A stretch of DNA of 64,000 nucleotides, from positions 2,480,001 through 2,544,000 of the forward strand of contig NZ_QTUC01000001.1 of assembly GCF_003386795.1 (NCBI RefSeq), given 5' to 3'. The number at the start of each line of letters is the position of its first letter. Position 1 is the first letter of the stretch. The notes beneath the pieces were generated by a model that was not told the DNA's origin, did not search any database, and saw only the letters and a program-made list of their open reading frames with translations. The stretch is from Thermasporomyces composti. Its GTDB lineage: Bacteria > Actinomycetota > Actinomycetes > Propionibacteriales > Actinopolymorphaceae. Both the position numbers and the translations under genes were made by a program. This document shows positions 42,124 through 50,857 of the stretch, piece by piece.

Positions 42124-42786
42124 ATGAGCCGAATCCTCGTCGTCGAAGACGAGCCCGCGATCTCGGACTTCGTGGTGCGAGGCTTGCGGGAGCACGGGTT
42201 CGCCGCTGCGGCCGTCACCAATGGGGCGGCGGCTCTCCACCACGCGGCCACCGGTGAGTTCGACCTGCTCCTGCTCGACATCGGACTTCCGGACCGAGAC
42301 GGGTTCTCCGTCATCCGACAGCTCCGCGCCAGCCGGAACGACATTCCCGTCGTCGTCCTCAGCGCTCGTGACTCGGTGACCGACACGGTGAAAGGGCTGG
42401 AGATCGGAGCGGACGACTACGTCTGCAAGCCGTTCCGGTTCGAGGAGCTCCTCGCTCGCATCCGATTACGTCTTCGCGACGCTCGGATGTCGTCGGGCAT
42501 GCTCATGCGGAATGGCGAGCTGGTCCTCGACTTGCGCACCCGCCGCGCGTACGTCGACGGCCGGACCGTCGAGCTCACCACTCGTGAGTTCCTCCTCGCC
42601 GAGCTGTTCTTCCGCCGGCCCGGTGAGGTGATCTCCCGAGAGGAGCTTCTGTCGCACGTGTGGGGTTACGACTTCGACCCCGGCTCGAACGTCGTCGACG
42701 TCTACATCCGCTACCTGCGGCGCAAGATCGGCGCGGAGCACATCGAGACCGTCCGCGGGGTCGGATACCGGCTGGTCCGACGATGA
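42124..42786 (+). CDS. OmpR/PhoB-family response regulator
   Basis: DNA-binding regulator of 220 aa. ATG 42124 has AGGAGG 7 nt upstream. The receiver domain has the acidic pair E8-D9, phospho-acceptor D52 (LLLLDIGLPD), VVLSARD and CKPF. The C-terminal winged helix (about 125-220) has LTTREFLLAELFFRRPGEVISREELLSHVWG and VDVYIRYLRRKI. The cognate sensor is the divergent kinase. Since that kinase heads the murJ-hopanoid run, the regulator may control it from the shared 100-bp promoter region. A perfect palindrome overlaps its stop codon. Confidence 0.95.
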   Translation: MSRILVVEDEPAISDFVVRGLREHGFAAAAVTNGAAALHHAATGEFDLLLLDIGLPDRDGFSVIRQLRASRNDIPVVVLSARDSVTDTVKGLEIGADDYVCKPFRFEELLARIRLRLRDARMSSGMLMRNGELVLDLRTRRAYVDGRTVELTTREFLLAELFFRRPGEVISREELLSHVWGYDFDPGSNVVDVYIRYLRRKIGAEHIETVRGVGYRLVRR

Positions 42787-42803
42787 GAGATCTCTCATCG
42801 TCG
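42778..42803 (+). terminator. Perfect 26-bp palindrome at the response regulator stop
   Basis: Arms 42778-42790 and 42791-42803 are exact reverse complements without a spacer and overlap the stop codon at 42784-42786. It likely acts as the terminator; an operator role is possible. Confidence 0.6.
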
Positions 42804-43026
42804 CGACATCGTGCTCTCCGCGCGTGGGAATGAATGCCGAGGGGAAGGCAGACAGTGATTTCCGTCGGTCGAGCCACGGGGGTGTTCCATTTCCACTCAC
42901 GGGACTTCTCAGCAAGAGACCTCTGAGACACCGCGCTGGTCGACGATCACCGTCGACGGCCAGTGCTTCCAGCGGCTGCCGATTCGCACGCACTGGCTCT
43001 CCGAGCACGACGACCTCGCTGAGGTC

Positions 43027-43596
43027 TTGCTCACGTACGGCACCGAGCGTCGGCCTGGCGACACGGTGGTGATCAGCGAGAAGATCGCGCTGCTGCTCAC
43101 CGACAGGACGATCCCCGCTGATCCCACGCGCGTGCAGGCGGATGCCCGATGGCTGTGTCGTTTCGTGCGGCCTCGCCCCGACTCCCTTGGGTTGGCGCAG
43201 CCTGTCAAGATGCAGTGGGTGATCGACACCCTGGGTCGCCCCCGGGTCTACGCCGCGGCGGCGGCTGCCGCTCTCACCCGGCCGTTCGGCATCCGTGGTG
43301 GGTTCTACCGGGTAGCCGGGCCAGCCGCCCGGGACATCGACGGTGGGCGTCCACCCTACGAGCACCTGCTGTTCCCGCCGTTCGACGTGGCTGAGGCGAC
43401 CGAGCTCTGCGAGGAGCTCGCCGCCAAGCTCGAGGTGGGTGTCGCGATCGTCGACATCAACGACTACGGCGGCACGATCCGCGCGCGCTCGGCGGGAGCG
43501 CTACCGGAGCGGACCCTGCTCGGTGCGCTCGCCGACAACCCCATGCGACAGCGGCGCACCGGCACGCCGCTGGCCTTGGTCCGCCCGGTCCTGTAA
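43027..43596 (+). CDS. F420-0:gamma-glutamyl ligase (CofE-like) domain protein, start unresolved
   Basis: Protein related to CofE, which adds glutamate to coenzyme F420. VDINDYGGTIRARSAGALPE, KMQWVIDTLGRPRVYAAAAA and RPFGIRGGFYRVAGPAARDIDGGRPPYE are typed with the actinobacterial subgroup. From the first permissible codon (TTG 43027) it is 189 aa. However, the same frame is open back to 42859 and reads family-like residues there (RLPIRTHWLSEHDDLAEVLL), with no ATG, GTG or TTG. An indel may have separated it from an ATG in another frame (about 42830), or a rare start (ATT 42889, CTG 42976) is used. It is shorter than canonical CofE; activity is uncertain. Confidence 0.72.
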   Translation: MLTYGTERRPGDTVVISEKIALLLTDRTIPADPTRVQADARWLCRFVRPRPDSLGLAQPVKMQWVIDTLGRPRVYAAAAAAALTRPFGIRGGFYRVAGPAARDIDGGRPPYEHLLFPPFDVAEATELCEELAAKLEVGVAIVDINDYGGTIRARSAGALPERTLLGALADNPMRQRRTGTPLALVRPVL

Positions 43597-43627
43597 GTCG
43601 CGTCCCAGGTCCCGTTCCGTCACCAGC

Positions 43628-44722
43628 TCACGGCCGGTCCGGCTCGGCTTGCCCTGGAGGCTGGGGTGGCCGGCGCTGCTCCGACCGGTTCCGCCAGGGC
43701 TCCGGGGTCGTTCTCGGACCGGGTTGCCCCGCGAGCCGCGCGGGCGTGGGGCTCTCAGGCCGGCCGGGCGGGGTGGTCGTGGACCGTCCCCACACCGGCC
43801 TGGCTGCGGCCTGGGCAAGCGTCCCTTGGTCCCGTGTGGGCCGCCCATGCGCGGGACGTCCCTGAGCCGGCCGACCCTGGGCCAGCCGACCCTGGGCCAG
43901 CTGACTCTGGGCTGGCCGACTCTGGGTCGGCCGGCTCGGAGCCGCCCGACCCGCACGGTCTTGAGCGGGGCGCCCCGGTCCCGATCGAGTGGCGTGGGTC
44001 AACAGGCGGTCGTCGGCGGTGCCGTCGATGACCTGATGAGCCAGCACGGCCAGGCGCATCTGGTTGCTGCGGGCAAAGCCGCGCAGGATGGTGAACGCCT
44101 CGTCGATGGGGATCCCACGTCGCTCGGCGAGAATGCCCTTGGCCTGCTCGATGACGAGCCGACTGTCGAGCGCGCGTTGCAGCTGCTGGGCGAGCGTCTC
44201 GGCCTGCCGTCGGCGACGTTCACGCACGAGGGTGATCGCCGCGACGCGCGCCAGGGTCTCGGCGAGCCGGCCGTCGGTGTCGCCGTCGTCGCCTGTCCCC
44301 TCGTAGTAGAGCTCGACCGCTCCGAGCACCTGGGTGTCGTAGCGGAGCGGCCACGCCCGCACCGACCGGAACCCGAGGCGACGGGCGTGTGAGGCGAAGT
44401 CGGTCCAGTGAGGCGGCGCGGCGTCCAGGTCGGGGCAGGTCACCGGGCTGGTGGACCGGACGGCGTCGTGTCCCGGCCCCTGGTCGTCCGGAGGGCTGAG
44501 CAGCGCGGACACCCGCTCTCGCGCGGCGGTCGACGGGACCGCGTCGAGGTGGCCGTGGTCGTCGGCGAGCCGAACGATCGCGGCGGCGGCGCGTAGCAGC
44601 TCCACGGCGGTGTCGGCGAGCCGGCCGGAGAACGTTCCCACCTCGAAGTCTGGAACCAGCGTGTCGGAGAGCTTGACGAGCGCCTCACTCACCAGGTAGT
44701 CACGTGACACATCAACCCCCAT
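43628..44722 (-). CDS. GAF-ANTAR domain regulator with repetitive C-terminal tail
   Basis: Cytoplasmic RNA-binding antiterminator-type regulator of 364 aa. A GAF-like sensor domain occupies about 20-165 (VPDFEVGTFSGRLADTAVELL, WPLRYDTQVLGAVELYY). The ANTAR three-helix domain follows at about 175-240: LAQQLQRALDSRLVIEQAKG, then ILAERRGIPIDEAFTILRGFAR. ANTAR proteins bind tandem hairpins to block termination. After residue 245 comes an unusual 115-residue Pro/Arg/Gln/Ala-rich tail with pentapeptide repeats (QGRPA), encoded by 15-bp tandem repeats. The tail looks disordered and is not part of the normal family. Start ATG 44722. Confidence 0.9.
   Translation of the reverse strand: MGVDVSRDYLVSEALVKLSDTLVPDFEVGTFSGRLADTAVELLRAAAAIVRLADDHGHLDAVPSTAARERVSALLSPPDDQGPGHDAVRSTSPVTCPDLDAAPPHWTDFASHARRLGFRSVRAWPLRYDTQVLGAVELYYEGTGDDGDTDGRLAETLARVAAITLVRERRRRQAETLAQQLQRALDSRLVIEQAKGILAERRGIPIDEAFTILRGFARSNQMRLAVLAHQVIDGTADDRLLTHATRSGPGRPAQDRAGRAAPSRPTQSRPAQSQLAQGRLAQGRPAQGRPAHGRPTRDQGTLAQAAARPVWGRSTTTPPGRPESPTPARLAGQPGPRTTPEPWRNRSEQRRPPQPPGQAEPDRP
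43870..43944. repeat. Five 15-bp tandem repeats in the ANTAR gene tail
   Basis: Units start at 43870, 43885, 43900, 43915 and 43930 with consensus GCCGACYCTGGGYCR; the last is diverged. Each encodes five residues (QGRPA-like) on the minus strand. The length is a multiple of three, so copy-number change keeps the frame. Confidence 0.9.
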
Positions 44723-44822
44723 GTTCGTTCACCGGGTCGGATCACTGGACGCACGACCAGGCCATCCGGTGTGCTGTGCGGTGGACGCGAGGCGGCCACC
44801 ACAGTGGGGCCACAGCGGCTCC

Positions 44823-44900
44823 CACGTGGGCGGTGACGGCGGCGCGGGCCATGCTCCACGTGGTCTGGGGGCCGCTCACGTGGTCTCGCTCCCACACGTG
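44823..44900. promoter_or_regulatory. Cluster of four CACGTG sites in a divergent intergenic region
   Basis: CACGTG occurs at 44823, 44857, 44877 and 44895, the first within a perfect 10-bp palindrome CCCACGTGGG. The 504-bp region 44723-45226 separates the minus-strand ANTAR gene from the plus-strand peptide importer. It also has TTGACG (45108-45113) followed 17 bp later by an AT-rich ATTTAC, a possible promoter for the importer. No gene is seen in the region. Confidence 0.5.
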
Positions 44901-45226
44901 GCCTCCGTCCCGTGCCACCAGCACCTGTCGCACATATACCCACGGGAGCGCGCTTACCCGTTCTTCCGGCTCCTCACAACCGTGCGCGTCTCATTTGTTC
45001 GCCGCGACTGACGTTCGCCGCGAGCAAGACGGCGTGAGCCGGCAGGCCGGCGTCGACAATCCGCCGCTGCGAGCGCGAGTTGGCCGGAGTTGGGCGTCTG
45101 GATCCTGTTGACGTGATCGACATCTCGGCAATTTACTTGCCCGCACCAGGTGCCGCTTGGCCCGGCATCGCGACGCACTCGTTTCAGCGGACGCGATGTG
45201 CTCATCGCACATGGAGGGCAGGCGTG

Positions 45227-47074
45227 ATGGGGTCGAACGGTCGCATGTACGAGGACGTCAAGGACATCCTCCGGCACCAGATGAGGAGTCGACGGGACGT
45301 CCTGCGCGCCGGGCTCGGCGCGAGCGCCGCGCTGCTGTTCGGTGGAGCCGCGGCGGCGTGCTCATCGGAAGGTGGGCAGTACTCGAGCGCGGGACGACGG
45401 CCACCCGAGGGTGCCGAGCAGCCACCCCGAGGCCGAGCCAACATCCCCACGCCCCGGGAGAAGACCCTGATCATCGGTCAAGTCGACTTCCAGGTCTTCA
45501 ACAGCTTCAACGGTCGCATCCCCAACGGCGTCCAGTCCGGCAACGGCTTCGACGTCGTCTGCAAGGAGTACCTCTTCTACCTCAACATGCCGACGGGTGA
45601 GCTGATCCCGTGGCTGGCCACCGGCTACGAGTACAACGACGACCACACCACGTTGACGTTCACCTTCGACCCGAAGGCGCGGTGGAGCGACGGAGAGCCG
45701 TTCACCTCCCACGACTTCAAGTTCACCGTCGAGTTGATGCGCGACAACCCGCAGTTGCTCGGCGGTGGAGGCGACTTGAAGGACTACGTCGCCAACGTCG
45801 CCACGCCTGACGACCACACCGCGGTCCTGGAGCTCAGCCAGCCCAACCCTCGGATGCACTACGGCTTCATCTGCACCATCGTCGCCGGCTTCGACGTCCT
45901 GCCCCGCCATGTCTGGGAAGGCAAGGACCCGACGAAGTTCAAGGACAACCCACCCATCCGGACCGGCCCCTACGTGCTGGACAGGGCGATCCCCAGCCAG
46001 AAGATGTTCGTCTGGAAGAAGAATCCGGACTACTGGAACAAGGACAAGCTCGATCCGGCGCCGGAGTTCGTCATCTACCAGTCCGTCGCGGAGTCGCAGG
46101 ACGCCGCGAGCCAGGCGTTCCGTCGGGCCGAGTTCGACGTGGGCTCGCTGGACGAGGAGCACGCCAAGGTCTTGCGCGCTGAGGGCTACCCGAACCTGGT
46201 GACCACCCCATTCCACGACCCGTGCCCGCGGGCGCTGTGGCTCAACTTCGACTCCTCGCGCGGGATCATGAGCGACCCGCGCATGCACTGGGTCATCAAC
46301 TACGTGATCGACCGAGAGAAGATCGGCAACACCGTCTGGCCCGTCAAGACCCCACCCGCGCAGTACCCGTGGGCGGACTACGACGGCAACAAGAAGTGGG
46401 AGGTCCCCCACCTCGCGGAGAAGTACAAGTTCGAGTACAACCCGCAGAAGGCCGCCCAGCTGCTGGACGAGATGGGCGCCACGCTGGGGCCGGACGGCGT
46501 GCGCCGGTGGAAGGGCAAGCCGGTCTCGGTCGAGATCATCACGCCGGCCGGCGTGGACGGCGCGGAGTTCATCATCGGCCAGCTCATCGTGGAGGAGCTC
46601 CGCAAGCTCGGGCTCAAGGGCTCCTCGGTGCGGAGCTACAGCGGCTCGGTCCACAGCGAGAAGTGGGAACGTGGCCAGTTCGACATCTCCTCGCAGTGGG
46701 TGTGCAACGTCTCCTGGGACCCCAACCAGCTGTTCAGCGCGCTCCAGAGCCGCTGGGCCACGGACGTGGGCACCAACGCCGTCGGCCGTAACCAGGTGCG
46801 CATGCGGAACGCCAAGCTGGACGAGCTGTCTCAGCGGCTGCAGACCATGGACCCGGAGAGCGCCGAGGCGAGGACGCTCATGGAGCAGGCGCTCGAGGAG
46901 TACTTCCGCACCTTGCCGGTGATCCCGGTCATCCAGACCGCCTACCCCGCGTACTTCAACACCACGTACTGGACGGGCTGGCCGACCGAGGATGACCTGT
47001 ACCAGGTCCCCAACAACTGGTGGGGTCAGTTCCTGTTCGTCATCGGCCGACTCAAGCCGACGGGAGCGAAGTGA
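45227..47074 (+). CDS. Peptide/oligosaccharide ABC transporter substrate-binding lipoprotein (SBP_bac_5)
   Basis: Extracytoplasmic binding protein of 615 aa (cluster C, DppA/OppA-like). ATG 45227 has GGAGG about 10 nt upstream. It carries both a twin-arginine motif (SRRDVLRAGLG) and a lipobox (GAAAAC), suggesting Tat export and lipid anchoring. Typical segments: YEYNDDHTTLTFTFDPKARW, SDGEPFTSHDFKFTVELM, RTGPYVLDRA and NPQKAAQLLDEMGA. Proteins of this family in saprophytic actinobacteria bind either oligopeptides or plant oligosaccharides; the ligand cannot be told from sequence alone. It heads a five-gene importer operon with overlapping or close junctions. Confidence 0.92.
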   Translation: MGSNGRMYEDVKDILRHQMRSRRDVLRAGLGASAALLFGGAAAACSSEGGQYSSAGRRPPEGAEQPPRGRANIPTPREKTLIIGQVDFQVFNSFNGRIPNGVQSGNGFDVVCKEYLFYLNMPTGELIPWLATGYEYNDDHTTLTFTFDPKARWSDGEPFTSHDFKFTVELMRDNPQLLGGGGDLKDYVANVATPDDHTAVLELSQPNPRMHYGFICTIVAGFDVLPRHVWEGKDPTKFKDNPPIRTGPYVLDRAIPSQKMFVWKKNPDYWNKDKLDPAPEFVIYQSVAESQDAASQAFRRAEFDVGSLDEEHAKVLRAEGYPNLVTTPFHDPCPRALWLNFDSSRGIMSDPRMHWVINYVIDREKIGNTVWPVKTPPAQYPWADYDGNKKWEVPHLAEKYKFEYNPQKAAQLLDEMGATLGPDGVRRWKGKPVSVEIITPAGVDGAEFIIGQLIVEELRKLGLKGSSVRSYSGSVHSEKWERGQFDISSQWVCNVSWDPNQLFSALQSRWATDVGTNAVGRNQVRMRNAKLDELSQRLQTMDPESAEARTLMEQALEEYFRTLPVIPVIQTAYPAYFNTTYWTGWPTEDDLYQVPNNWWGQFLFVIGRLKPTGAK

Positions 47075-48144
47075 GCATCGCGAAGTCGAGCGCGCTGGCG
47101 ACCGGCACGCGTTCGATCCGGTCCTTCCTCGCCGCGCACCCCCTCCTGAGCTACGCCCTGCGACGCTTCGGGCTCTACGTGGTGGAGCTGTGGGGCGCGA
47201 TCACCGTCGCGTTCTTCTTCTTCCGGCTCATCCCCGGCGACCCGATCCAGACGTTCATCCAGACCCTCCAGCTCAACTACGTCTACAACCAGCAGGCGAG
47301 CGCGGAGGTGATCGCTCGATACCGGGAGGAGTTCGGGCTGGACGGCAACATCGTCACCCAGTACCTGCACTACCTCCACCAGGTCCTGATCCGCCAGGAC
47401 CTGGGCCCGTCCCTGCTCAACTACCCGACTCCCGTCCAGGACGTGATCATGCGGGCGCTGCCGTGGACGGTGGGTCTGTTGGGCATCTCCGCTGTGCTCG
47501 CCTGGTTCCTCGGCCTGCTGGCGGGCGCGGTCGCGGGGTGGCGTCGCGGCAAGTTCGGTGCGGACCTCGTGACGAACCTGGCGATCGCCTTGTCGCACGT
47601 GCCGTACTACTTCCTGGCGCTGATCCTCACCTTCATCTTCGCCTACCAGCTGAACTGGCTGCCGGCGAGGTCGGCCTACGACGCGCGGCTGGAGCCCACG
47701 TTCAGCCTGGAGTTCATCGCCAGTCTGTTGCGCTATGGTCTGCTGCCGAGCCTGTCGATCGTGGTCATCGGGGTGTTCAGCTGGCTGCTGTCCACCCGGA
47801 TGCTCATGGTCCCGGTGCTCGGTGAGGACTACCTGGTCTACGCGCAGGCCAAAGGGCTACGGCCCAGGCGCATCCTCACCCGCTACGCCCTGCGCAACTG
47901 CTACCTGCCGCAGGTCACGGCGTTCGGGATCTCGCTCGGCTTCATCTTCAACGGCAACGTTCTGGTCGAGCAGCTGTTCAACTACCCCGGCCTGGGCGCG
48001 ACGTTGGTGAACGCCATCAACATCTTGGACTTCAACACGATCATGGGTGTCACCAACCTCGCGATCTTCGCCGTCCTCACCGCCAACTTGATCCTCGACC
48101 TGATCCTTCCGTTGCTCGACCCGCGGGTGAAGTACTGGCGCTAG
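47071..48144 (+). CDS. DppB-like ABC transporter permease
   Basis: First permease of the importer, 357 aa, six transmembrane helices. GTG 47071 overlaps the binding-protein stop (GTGA). The N-terminal helix (LYVVELWGAITVAFFFFRLIPGD) with RLIPGDP is the DppB signature. The coupling loop is DYLVYAQAKGLRPRRILTRYALRN, and FNYPGLGATLVNAI is the usual C-terminal pattern. The loop between helices 1 and 2 is as long as in DppB relatives. Confidence 0.93.
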   Translation: MSIAKSSALATGTRSIRSFLAAHPLLSYALRRFGLYVVELWGAITVAFFFFRLIPGDPIQTFIQTLQLNYVYNQQASAEVIARYREEFGLDGNIVTQYLHYLHQVLIRQDLGPSLLNYPTPVQDVIMRALPWTVGLLGISAVLAWFLGLLAGAVAGWRRGKFGADLVTNLAIALSHVPYYFLALILTFIFAYQLNWLPARSAYDARLEPTFSLEFIASLLRYGLLPSLSIVVIGVFSWLLSTRMLMVPVLGEDYLVYAQAKGLRPRRILTRYALRNCYLPQVTAFGISLGFIFNGNVLVEQLFNYPGLGATLVNAINILDFNTIMGVTNLAIFAVLTANLILDLILPLLDPRVKYWR

Positions 48145-48163
48145 CCGCGACAGGAGGTGTGCG

Positions 48164-49039
48164 ATGAGGCTGCTGCGCGGGGTGGCGAGGGCCCTGACCA
48201 GCAACTGGAAGCTCACGACCGGGTTGGTGCTGTTGCTCACGCTGATCGCGCTGGCGTTGCTGAGCCCGCTCATCTCGGCCGCGATCGGCAAGGGCAAGGA
48301 CCCGGTCGCGATCGCGGCCTACCAGAAGTGGCTGGTCCCCTCTCCGCAGCACTGGCTCGGTACCGACCAGTTCGGCCGTGACGTGTTCGCGATGACCATC
48401 GAGGCGCTGCGCGCGTCCCTGCAGGTCGGCGCGATCGCCGGCGTCATCTCGACGGTCGTCGGGGTGATCATGGCGTTCCTCGCCGGCTACAAGGGCGGCG
48501 TCGTCGACGGGGTGCTGTCGACGGTGACCGACATGGTGCTCGTGGTCCCGAGCTTCCCGCTGCTCATCGCCCTCTCGGCCTACACCAAGAACGTCGGGAT
48601 CGTCGAGGTCGGGATCATGCTGGCGGTCTTCAGCTGGCCGTTCGCGGCCCGGACGATCCGGTCGCAGGTGCTGAGCCTGCGCGCGCGGCCGTACGTCGAG
48701 CTGGCGAAGGTCACGAAGTTCCGCGACATCGAGATCATCGTCTACGAGCTGCTGCCGAACATGCTCCCCTACATCGGCGTGGGCTTCGCGTCGTCGGCCC
48801 TGGGCGCCATCTTCGCGCTCGTGGGTCTGGAGGTGATCGGGCTCGGACCCGGCGAGACCATCGACCTCGGGAAGATCATTTTCAGCGCCATCAACACCGG
48901 AGCGATGACGTTGGGCGCCTGGCCCATGTTCGTCGCTCCGATCGTCCTCCTCACACTGCTGTTCGCGGCACTCAACCTCATCAACATCGGGTTGGAGGAG
49001 ATCTACAACCCGCGTCTGAGAGGAGTCGCCGGTGCCTGA
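48164..49039 (+). CDS. DppC-like ABC transporter permease
   Basis: Second permease, 291 aa, ATG 48164 with AGGAGGTG 8 nt upstream. It has an N-terminal helix (LTTGLVLLLTLIALALLSPLI), the conserved PSPQHWLGTDQFGRDVF segment of DppC proteins, and the coupling motif VELAKVTKFRDIEIIVYELLPNMLPYI. It overlaps the next ATPase gene by 8 bp. It forms a heterodimeric channel with the preceding permease. Confidence 0.93.
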   Translation: MRLLRGVARALTSNWKLTTGLVLLLTLIALALLSPLISAAIGKGKDPVAIAAYQKWLVPSPQHWLGTDQFGRDVFAMTIEALRASLQVGAIAGVISTVVGVIMAFLAGYKGGVVDGVLSTVTDMVLVVPSFPLLIALSAYTKNVGIVEVGIMLAVFSWPFAARTIRSQVLSLRARPYVELAKVTKFRDIEIIVYELLPNMLPYIGVGFASSALGAIFALVGLEVIGLGPGETIDLGKIIFSAINTGAMTLGAWPMFVAPIVLLTLLFAALNLINIGLEEIYNPRLRGVAGA

Positions 49040-49913
49040 GGTGACCGCCGCCCGCGTGCCCGGGACGGAGCTGACCGACGAGCCCTTGGTCGAGATCAAG
49101 GACCTTCGGGTTCACTACCGAACGACCAAGGGGGACGTCCCCGCGGTGAACGGCGTCGACCTGGCGATCCGACGCGGCGAGATCCTCGGGATCGCCGGAG
49201 AGTCCGGGAGCGGCAAGACCACCTTGGCGGTGGCCCTGCTTCGGCTGCTGCGGCCGCCTGGGTACGTCGCGGGTGGTGAGATCGTCTTTCGTCCTCGGGG
49301 CTCACCTCCGGTGGACTTGCTCGAGCTCGACGAGCGTCGGCTGCGGGCGCTGCGCTGGAAGGCGCTGTCCTACCTGCCGCAGGGGTCGATGAACTCGATG
49401 AACCCCGTCATGCGGGTCGCCGACCAGTTCCGGGACGTCATCCTCGAGCACCGGAGGGACCTCCGTGGTGACGTCGACGCGATGATTCGGCGGCTGTTGC
49501 GTCAGGTCGGGCTTGACGAGAACGTCGCTCGCATGTACCCGCACGAGCTGTCCGGTGGGATGAAGCAGCGGGTGCTCATGGCGATCTCGATCGCGCTCGA
49601 GCCCGACCTGGTCGTGGCGGACGAGCCGACGACCGCGCTCGACGTCACCATCCAGCGGGTGATCCTGCAAAGCCTCGGCGACCTGCGGGATCAGTTCGGT
49701 GTCACCTTGGTCGTGATCTCGCACGACATGGGCGTGCACGCTCAGCTCGTCGACCGGGTGGCCGTGATGTACGAGGGGAAGGTGGTCGAGGTCGGGGACG
49801 TCCGACAGGTGTTCAAGCGACCTCAGCACCCCTACACGAAGAGCTTGATCGAGTCGATCCCCAAGATCGGGGAGGCTCCATGGCGGGAGGAACAGCGGAG
49901 TCGGGTGCCATGA
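49032..49913 (+). CDS. DppD-like ABC transporter ATPase
   Basis: ATPase of 293 aa. GTG 49032 lies within the end of the permease gene. Walker [10 protein letters not shown], signature LSGGMKQR, Walker [14 protein letters not shown]-loop VISHD. The C-terminal extension ([21 protein letters not shown]) is the Oligo_HPY region of dipeptide-type ATPases. In DppD relatives this region often binds an iron-sulfur cluster through four Cys; no such cluster of cysteines is seen here. Confidence 0.93.
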   Translation: MPEVTAARVPGTELTDEPLVEIKDLRVHYRTTKGDVPAVNGVDLAIRRGEILGIAGESGSGKTTLAVALLRLLRPPGYVAGGEIVFRPRGSPPVDLLELDERRLRALRWKALSYLPQGSMNSMNPVMRVADQFRDVILEHRRDLRGDVDAMIRRLLRQVGLDENVARMYPHELSGGMKQRVLMAISIALEPDLVVADEPTTALDVTIQRVILQSLGDLRDQFGVTLVVISHDMGVHAQLVDRVAVMYEGKVVEVGDVRQVFKRPQHPYTKSLIESIPKIGEAPWREEQRSRVP

Positions 49914-50797
49914 CCGGGCCAGCGATCGAACTGCGTGACGTCGAGCAGCGGTTCCACGCCCGCGGCACGGAGACGGGCTTCCTCACGGCGGTCCACAAGA
50001 CGTCGTTCACGCTGAGCACCGACCCGCCGCGCATCGTCAGCCTGGTCGGCCAGAGCGGCAGCGGAAAGAGCACGCTCGCGCGGATCGTGCTGGGTCTGCA
50101 GCGGCCGACCTCCGGCACGGTGACCTACGGGGGCAAGGACATCTTCCGGCTGTCCCGAGCCGAGTACGACGACTTCCGCCGCAACGTCCAGCCGGTCTTC
50201 CAGGATCCCTACGCGATCTTCAACCCCGTCTACCGCGTGGACCGGGTGCTGAAGACGGCGATCCGCAAGTTCGGGTTGGCGTCGTCGAAGGCGCAGGCCG
50301 AGGAGCTGATGGAGGAGTCGTTGCGCGCGGTGCGGCTCGACCCGGGCCAGGTCCTCGGCCGCTACCCGCACCAGCTGTCCGGCGGGCAACGACAGCGGAT
50401 CATGCTCGCCCGGGTGCACATGCTCCGCCCGTCGTACGTCATCGCGGACGAGCCGGTCTCGATGCTCGACGCACAGGTGCGGAAGGCGTTCCTCGACATC
50501 CTCCTCGACTTCCAGCGCTCGTACGGCATGACGACGCTGTTCATCACCCACGACCTGTCCACCGTCTACTACCTCGGGGGCGAGGTGATGGTCATCACGC
50601 GTGGCCGCATCGTGGAGAAGGGGCCGGTCGCGGAGGTCATGCACCAGCCCAAGCACCCGTACACGAAGCTGCTGCTGGCCTCGGTCCCGCAGCCCGACCC
50701 GGACCAGCGCTGGACGGATCGCATCGACCTGGATCAGGCCGAGCGCGAGGAGGCCGACCCGATGGTGTCGGGAGAGCCCGACGCGAGGGTTCCCTGA
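49910..50797 (+). CDS. DppF-like ABC transporter ATPase
   Basis: Second ATPase of the importer, 295 aa from ATG 49910, which overlaps the previous stop (ATGA). An ATG at 49880 with GGGGAGG 4 nt upstream would add ten residues and is an equally possible start. Walker A GQSGSGKST, Q-loop PVFQDPYAIFNPVYRV, signature LSGGQRQR, Walker B YVIADEPVSMLD (with Val-Ser replacing the more usual Thr-Ser), H-loop FITHD and the Oligo_HPY tail HQPKHPYTKLLLASVP. Forms a heterodimer with the DppD-like protein. Confidence 0.92.
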   Translation: MTGPAIELRDVEQRFHARGTETGFLTAVHKTSFTLSTDPPRIVSLVGQSGSGKSTLARIVLGLQRPTSGTVTYGGKDIFRLSRAEYDDFRRNVQPVFQDPYAIFNPVYRVDRVLKTAIRKFGLASSKAQAEELMEESLRAVRLDPGQVLGRYPHQLSGGQRQRIMLARVHMLRPSYVIADEPVSMLDAQVRKAFLDILLDFQRSYGMTTLFITHDLSTVYYLGGEVMVITRGRIVEKGPVAEVMHQPKHPYTKLLLASVPQPDPDQRWTDRIDLDQAEREEADPMVSGEPDARVP

Positions 50798-50857
50798 CCC
50801 GGTCCGCCCTCGTAGGGTGGCGGGACGGAGACGAGTCCGCACGGCGAGAGGCGCACC

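Noticed and set aside
44704-45111. 135-codon plus-strand frame in the region before the peptide importer
   Set aside because: Composition is non-coding (rich in Trp, His, Ser and Thr), there is no ribosome binding site, and it spans the CACGTG cluster.
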